Positions 22,294 to 22,903 of a stretch of DNA of 22,903 bases are shown piece after piece. Below the pieces are notes generated by a model, which ran no database searches, was not told where the DNA came from, and saw only the letters and a list, made by a program, of their open reading frames with translations. The stretch lies in the IMG/VR virus record IMGVR_UViG_3300043436_001613, positions 1 to 22,903 of that record. The stretch is one strand, 5' to 3'. The DNA comes from a virus. The position numbers and the translations under genes are program-made. How positions within the stretch are numbered: position 1 is the first letter of the stretch; every line of letters begins with the position of its first letter.

Positions 22294-22903
22294 ATGGCAT
22301 CGAAAAAGGTCAACATTGACATCAGCACTACGGCTAATACGGCTGGGGCTACGCAAGCTGCTGCTGCGATGGATAAGCTGTCTACGGCTAATACGAAAGC
22401 AGCTACTGCTACTGGCAATGTTGGAAGCCTAGCAGCACAGGCTGGCTATCAGGTTCAAGACTTTGCGACTCAGGTTTCCATGGGAACCAGCGCATTTACG
22501 GCATTCGCTCAACAGGCTCCACAACTACTTGGCGCATTCGGCCCAAAAGGGGCAATCATCGGGGCTTTCGTTGCCGTTGGTGCAATTGTTGCCAAAGTCG
22601 CCTATGAGATAGTAACTGGATCCGGTGATGCAGAGGAGGCGTTAAGAAAAACCACAGAAGCAACAGAGGAGTTCCAAGATAAGTTAATAAAACTTTATGA
22701 AGCTCAAGGCGGCGAGAAATCCAAGGCTGCGATTAGCTCAATTGAGAGGCAATCCCAATTAACGAACATCCTCCGTGAAAGTGAACTTGGCTTAATTGAT
22801 GTAAAAAACAATAGGATCAAAACCGAAGAGGATTTAGCTAAGAAGCAAGATGATCTAACGGAAAAAGCCATTAGATATTTGGCGCAGATCGGGCAGATTA
22901 CAA
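22294..22903 (+). CDS. Tape measure protein, N-terminal part (truncated by window edge)
   Basis: From ATG 22294 the frame stays open to the window end, about 203 residues. The start is Ala/Thr-rich, then comes a classical tape measure signature, AGYQVQDFATQVSMGTSAFTAFAQQAPQLLGAFGPKGAI, running into a hydrophobic helix (IIGAFVAVGAIVAKVAYEIV) and a charged helical region (TTEATEEFQDKLIKLYE). Tape measure proteins fix tail length and may form a pore in the host membrane. Its presence implies a long, probably non-contractile tail. It starts two nucleotides after the previous stop (TAATATG). Confidence 0.88.
   Translation, partial: MASKKVNIDISTTANTAGATQAAAAMDKLSTANTKAATATGNVGSLAAQAGYQVQDFATQVSMGTSAFTAFAQQAPQLLGAFGPKGAIIGAFVAVGAIVAKVAYEIVTGSGDAEEALRKTTEATEEFQDKLIKLYEAQGGEKSKAAISSIERQSQLTNILRESELGLIDVKNNRIKTEEDLAKKQDDLTEKAIRYLAQIGQIT

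Overview
The window is part of a double-stranded DNA tailed-phage (or prophage) genome. It carries a Mu-like head module: MuF minor head protein, DUF935-type portal, Mu gpI-like protease/scaffold, Mu gpG-like morphogenesis protein and gp36/gp37-like connectors. This is joined to a long-tailed (siphovirus-like) tail module with a tail tube candidate and the start of a tape measure protein. No transposase, integrase, lysis gene, tRNA or rRNA is visible. The host cannot be named from the sequence. Base composition is near 50% G+C, GATC is unusually frequent, and free-standing genes mostly lack Shine-Dalgarno sites and start in A/T- or CA-rich contexts. That fits Verrucomicrobiota, Planctomycetota or Bacteroidota better than Proteobacteria or Firmicutes; Verrucomicrobiota is my weak preference.

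Layout. Positions 1-380 (+) hold the end of an unknown gene and a small Lar-like zinc-ribbon gene, closed by a strong hairpin at 423-451. Positions 458-9695 (-) are one long, tightly packed early/replication operon read leftward. In transcription order it has several very small proteins, a zinc ribbon, a RecE-type PD-(D/E)XK exonuclease, a companion protein, a helix-turn-helix protein, an SF2 helicase, small coiled-coil and zinc-ribbon proteins, an AT-rich PD-(D/E)XK nuclease, a VRR-NUC nuclease, two unknown proteins and an 854-residue Toprim/ATPase primase-helicase. Many start codons overlap the previous stop as ATGA.

Positions 9700-10350 are a divergent control region. It contains a G-quadruplex-prone GT-rich tract, a cluster of GTAACG/CGTTAC motifs, and a striking run of three adjacent microsatellites, (AG)24, (AT)7 and (TTA)5. 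It is the best candidate for early and late promoters, operators and a replication origin.

Positions 10351-22903 (+) are the late operon: MuF head protein fused to a C-terminal zincin-like metallopeptidase, a small AT-rich partner ORF, a ParB-like nuclease, small and large terminase, portal, portal-tail ORF, morphogenesis protein, protease/scaffold, major capsid, cement/decoration candidate, connectors, tail tube candidate, a tail protein with an inserted Ig-like phage domain, and the 5' part of the tape measure gene.

The most interesting points are the composite MuF-metallopeptidase gene with its coupled small neighbour, both much AT-richer than their surroundings (a polymorphic toxin/immunity-like arrangement); the structured control region; the AAC-ATG start context peculiar to the leftward operon; hidden small genes; and the apparently split portal tail.
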